64,000 bases of DNA. Source: Gp1-AA145 sp035651475 (GTDB lineage Bacteria > Acidobacteriota > Terriglobia > Terriglobales > Acidobacteriaceae). The translations under genes and the position numbers were made by a program. Positions 60,886-64,000 of the stretch are shown piece after piece (within the stretch, counting starts at the first letter, position 1; each line of letters opens with the position of its first letter). Location of the stretch: contig DASRFP010000045.1 of assembly GCA_035651475.1 (NCBI GenBank), positions 55,760 to 119,759 on the forward strand, written 5' to 3'. The notes beneath the pieces are model-generated. The model saw only the letters and a program-made list of their open reading frames with translations, was not told the DNA's origin and did no database searches.

Positions 60886-62271
60886 ATGGCGAGCCTGTTG
60901 TCAGCGATGTACCTTGCAACCGGCGCAATGGCCACCGATCAGGGCGCGCTTGAGGTGACTGGCAACAACGTGGCAAATGTGAACACGCCGGGGTACTCTC
61001 GTGAGGTACCAACCCTTCAAGAGAACACTCCCGTTGTGGTCGGAAACCTGACCTACGGGACCGGAGTGTCGCTCGAAACAGTGCAGAGCATTCGCGAGCC
61101 CATCCTGCAAATTCGCATCCAGCAGGAAACCGGCCAGCAGGGGCAATTAAACGCCTCGGTCACCGCCATGAACCAGGCGCAAACACTGTTCGCCAGTGGA
61201 AGCAACGACATTGGCACGCAAATTTCGAATCTATTCTCAAGCATTGCACAGCTTTCGACCGATCCTTCAAACCTTTCTCTTCGCCAAGGAGTGCTCACCG
61301 CGGCGTCGAACCTGGCTTCGACATTCAATAACACGGCAACTGTGCTCAATTCTCAGCGGGCGAATCTTGACCTGAACGTTCGCCAATCTGTGCAGCAGGT
61401 CAATACGTTGACTCAACAGATTGCTGGCTTGAATGGACAAATCACTGCGCTCCAAAATGTTGGCCGGGATGGCAGTCAATTCGTTGACCGACGCGACAAT
61501 CTCATTAATCAACTGTCGGGACTGATTGACGTATCCGAGATCAAGAGCGACACCGGCATTACGCTCACCACCTCGAATGGAACCGCGCTGGTTACAGGCA
61601 CCCGGAGCTACGCGCTAAGCACGCAAGCCGACTCGTCGGGTGTGCAGCACGTGATCGATGCGCAGGGCAAAGACATTACCACGCAGATAAACTCCGGAGC
61701 GCTCGCCGGCCTCATTCAGGCACGCGACCAGGCAATTCCCGGCCTGCTGAATCAACTCGACACGCTTACTTCAGGTCTTTCGGCTGCCTTCAACAGCGCA
61801 AACGCATCTGGATTTGATTTAAATGGCGATGCAGGCGGCAATATTTTCGCTGCACCACCGACCGGTGGAACTGGCGCCGCCGCACACATGCGTCTGGCAA
61901 TCACCGACCCGGCACTGATAGCAGCAAGCTCCGATGGCAGCGCCGGAAGCAATGGCAATCTGGCCAGTCTTTCTTCGATTCAAAACCAAACGGTCATCGC
62001 TGGAGAAACACCGACGGACTACTACGCGAACATGGTATTCAACGTGGGCAATGATGTTTCGAACAGCACGGCCGAGTTGCAATCCTCGCAGCTCGTGCTG
62101 CAACAGCTTCAGGACCAACGCGGCAGTATCTCCGGCGTGTCGCTCGATGAAGAAGCCGCGAACATGACCCAGTACCAGCGCGCCTACGACGCGGCGGCAC
62201 AAGTAGTCGTCGCGGTCAACCAGATGCTTGAAACCGTAATCAATATGGGCTCAGTGGCGGTTTCTTCATGA
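60886..62271 (+). CDS. flgK: Flagellar hook-associated protein 1 FlgK
   Basis: 461 residues, shorter than the enterobacterial FlgK. N-terminal YLATGAMATDQGALEVTGNN, VANVNTPGYSRE, and C-terminal LDEEAANMTQYQRAYDAAAQ, VVVAVNQMLETVINMG, are the paired coiled-coil ends of FlgK. Forms the first junction layer between hook and filament. Overlaps flgL by ATGA. Confidence 0.95.
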   Translation: MASLLSAMYLATGAMATDQGALEVTGNNVANVNTPGYSREVPTLQENTPVVVGNLTYGTGVSLETVQSIREPILQIRIQQETGQQGQLNASVTAMNQAQTLFASGSNDIGTQISNLFSSIAQLSTDPSNLSLRQGVLTAASNLASTFNNTATVLNSQRANLDLNVRQSVQQVNTLTQQIAGLNGQITALQNVGRDGSQFVDRRDNLINQLSGLIDVSEIKSDTGITLTTSNGTALVTGTRSYALSTQADSSGVQHVIDAQGKDITTQINSGALAGLIQARDQAIPGLLNQLDTLTSGLSAAFNSANASGFDLNGDAGGNIFAAPPTGGTGAAAHMRLAITDPALIAASSDGSAGSNGNLASLSSIQNQTVIAGETPTDYYANMVFNVGNDVSNSTAELQSSQLVLQQLQDQRGSISGVSLDEEAANMTQYQRAYDAAAQVVVAVNQMLETVINMGSVAVSS

Positions 62272-63161
62272 GCTCGGTCCGGGTGAATCCGTACATTCTG
62301 CCCGACCTGCTGCTCGACCTGAACAACACACAGCAGCAGGCGGACACGGCCTCATTGCAGATGGCGACCGGCAGCCGTATTGACAAGCCTTCCGACGATC
62401 CGGCAGGCGCAGGTCAGATGGTATTGAACAAGTCGGAGACGAGCCGCGCAGATACGTTTCTCCGCAGCGCTACCGGTATTTCAGGATTGCTCCAGACTGC
62501 CGACTCAACCCTTAGCTCCGTAGTCACCGCCCTGCAGCGGGCTATTTCGCTGGGTGTGGAAGGTGCAAACGGCACGCTTTCGGATACCGACCGCGCCGAC
62601 GTTGCCAACGAACTCTCCGGAATTCAGCAACAATTACTAAGTCTCGGCAACACCGATTATCAGGGCGAGTTCATTTTTTCTGGCACCGCGACGGTGCAGC
62701 CCTTCGTCGCGGACGCGAGTGACCCATCAGGCGTTACCTACAACGGAAATAATGGCAGTAACAACGTCCAAGTGGGAGAAAATTATTCGCTTCAGATCAA
62801 CCTGCCTGGCTCGCAGGTGTTCACTTCGCCCTCGGCCGACGTTTTTCAGTCGATTGCCGATCTGATCAGCGCGATCAAATCGAACACAAACGTCGGTACT
62901 GCTGTCAGCGAAGTCAGCCAGGCATACAACTACGTCACTGGCCAGCGCGTCTTTTATGGCAACGCGCTGAACCAGTTGCAATCGCAGCAGAATTACCTGA
63001 GCTCAGAAAAGGTCGATCTTGCGACTGCGGGCAACTCCATCTCCGCCACCGATATGGCAGCGGCTGCAACTACCTTCAGCCAATCGCAAATCGCGCTAAA
63101 TGCGGAGCTCGCGTCGATTAGCCGAATTTCGCAAACCAGCTTATTCGATTACCTCAAGTAG
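62268..63161 (+). CDS. flgL: Flagellar hook-associated protein 3 FlgL
   Basis: 297 residues. Flagellin-like N terminus (SLQMATGSRIDKPSDDPAGA) and C terminus (TDMAAAATTFSQSQIALNAE) with FlgL-type length. The second junction layer between hook and filament. Coupled to flgK by ATGA; the last gene of the FliA-driven block in this window. Filament gene fliC is not present. Confidence 0.93.
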   Translation: MSSVRVNPYILPDLLLDLNNTQQQADTASLQMATGSRIDKPSDDPAGAGQMVLNKSETSRADTFLRSATGISGLLQTADSTLSSVVTALQRAISLGVEGANGTLSDTDRADVANELSGIQQQLLSLGNTDYQGEFIFSGTATVQPFVADASDPSGVTYNGNNGSNNVQVGENYSLQINLPGSQVFTSPSADVFQSIADLISAIKSNTNVGTAVSEVSQAYNYVTGQRVFYGNALNQLQSQQNYLSSEKVDLATAGNSISATDMAAAATTFSQSQIALNAELASISRISQTSLFDYLK

Positions 63162-63171
63162 TGGGCAACCA

Positions 63172-63612
63172 TTACTGCGGTGGCGGAGCATTGCCGCTGC
63201 CATTGCCCTGATTACGTTGTGCCCGCCGCTCCTGCATTCTTTGCTGCATCTCGTCAAATTTCTTTGCCTGGTCCTCGTTCAGCGTGCCTTTGATCTGGCT
63301 CACGGTGTTTTCGTGGATCTGCTTCATCTTCGACCAGTGGTCCTCGCGCGAGGTGCTGTTATCGGAACGCAGCGCTTCCATCTGTTTTTGCTCGTCCTGG
63401 TAAATCGAAAGTACTTTGCTCTTCTGATCATCGGTGAGGTTGAGGGCCTTCGACAGGTGCTCGGTGCGATCTTCCGGGCTCATCATGCGACCACGGCCGT
63501 GGTGCTCTGGCGGCGGAGGCGCCTGGTTCTCCTGCGCCCAGGAAACAACCGCGGCAAACATAAACGTAAGCACTGATGCGCAAACGATCTTTAGCATTCG
63601 ATTGGTACTCAT
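63172..63612 (-). CDS. Spy/CpxP-like periplasmic protein
   Basis: 146 residues with signal peptide MSTNRMLKIVCASVLTFMFA. The LTxxQ-type repeats appear as LNLTDDQKSKVLSIYQDEQK and GTLNEDQAKKFDEMQQRMQE, as in Spy/CpxP/ZraP chaperones. Pro- and Gly/Asn-rich ends. A periplasmic helical protein that may respond to envelope stress; no linked regulator is visible. Confidence 0.8.
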   Translation of the reverse strand: MSTNRMLKIVCASVLTFMFAAVVSWAQENQAPPPPEHHGRGRMMSPEDRTEHLSKALNLTDDQKSKVLSIYQDEQKQMEALRSDNSTSREDHWSKMKQIHENTVSQIKGTLNEDQAKKFDEMQQRMQERRAQRNQGNGSGNAPPPQ

Positions 63613-63775
63613 CTTTCACTCTCCTCGTTGTTCGCGTCCGGCTGCAATTGCCTCAGGGATGAAACTTTACACCGACCTGCGCGCGGATCACAGACCTGAA
63701 TGGTAAAAGAAGGTAAATGTTCGTCACCACGGTCTGTTATCCCGGAGTAGTTTAAAATCTAGGCAGCATTTCAGT

Positions 63776-63852
<77 letters not shown>

Positions 63853-63898
63853 CTTCCTTCAGGTCCAGCCCGGAGACATGGGTTACAGAATGTACCGG

Positions 63899-64000
63899 TC
63901 ACATGGGTAACACTTTTGGGCCGAATGGATTTTCGAGCGGTTCCAAGACTCTGGTCTCCAAATCGAAGTAACCCAGATCATACTGCATAAAACTGACGAG
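63899..64000 (-). CDS. IS481-family transposase, C-terminal end only
   Basis: The last codons of a minus-strand frame running off the window edge read FMQYDLGYFDLETRVLEPLE, then NPFGPKVLPM, stop at 63899-63901. This C terminus is characteristic of integrase-core IS481-type transposases. Sequence from about 63863, with GGAGACATGGGTTACA and CACATGGGTAAC, probably includes the element's terminal inverted repeat. The insertion abuts tRNA-Pro. Whether the element is complete cannot be seen. Confidence 0.75.
   Translation of the reverse strand, partial: LVSFMQYDLGYFDLETRVLEPLENPFGPKVLPM

Overview
The window reads as a chromosomal segment of an acidobacterium, most likely of the Terriglobia (Koribacter/Sulfotelmatobacter-like). 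This is inference from gene content: a huge S53 kumamolisin-type protease, an SBBP beta-propeller protein, MacB-like permease pairs without an ATPase, a DUF2934 protein, PilZ singletons, a fused dehydroquinase/shikimate dehydrogenase, and abundant short palindromic repeats between genes. Composition is moderately GC-rich throughout, and most real genes are ordinary bacterial housekeeping genes.

Layout. 1-3.7 kb: 3' part of an amidase, then two tandem MacB/FtsX-type permeases. 3.9-8.2 kb: a small secreted protein and a 1126-residue kumamolisin. 8.3-9.9 kb: tRNA-Arg(CCU) followed by a small decayed island that ends in a second, imperfect copy of the tRNA 3' half. 10-25 kb: leuS (with an apparent repeat-derived insertion), endonuclease IV, DAHP synthase, a CpoB/YbgF-like protein, Tag glycosylase, an APC permease, a TonB-like protein, an M48 protease, a frameshifted ester cyclase-like gene, an AIM24-family protein and a HAF-repeat-like secreted protein. 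25-33 kb: PilZ, DinB-like, a serine hydrolase, a candidate structured RNA with an intrinsic terminator, an RNase HI-like gene, the SBBP protein, rsmI and an FmdB-type zinc ribbon. 33.5-42.8 kb: glutamate dehydrogenase, an outer-membrane protein, an M50 site-2 protease with CBS domains, rsmD-ccmABCD, a formamidopyrimidine-DNA glycosylase, an Hsp15-like S4 protein, a metallophosphoesterase and a YqeY-type protein. 43-55 kb: class V aminotransferase and serA, pgsA, an AMMECR1 protein, aroDE fusion, pabA/trpG, PilZ, an AMIN-domain protein, efp, acylphosphatase and apt.

55.5-63.2 kb: a flagellar rod/ring/hook-junction cluster, flgF-flgG-flgA-flgH-flgI-flgJ followed by flgM-(unknown 63-aa)-flgN-flgK-flgL. 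The first block is preceded by a near-consensus sigma-54 promoter, and the flgM block by a near-consensus sigma-28 (FliA) promoter. This fits the usual hierarchy: structural basal-body genes are made first, then FlgM, FlgN and the hook-filament junction proteins from the FliA promoter. The window ends with a Spy/CpxP-like protein, tRNA-Pro(UGG) and the 3' end of an IS481-family transposase.

No CRISPR array, prophage or obvious novel multi-gene defence system was seen. The strongest unusual signals are these: a palindromic repeat apparently inserted in frame in leuS; a C-terminal module shared by two otherwise unrelated giant secreted proteins; the tRNA-Arg island with a duplicated tRNA end; the structured RNA near 27.7 kb; the paired sigma-54/sigma-28 flagellar promoters, the first implying a leaderless flgF message; and an EF-P whose loop tip lacks the usual modifiable residue.
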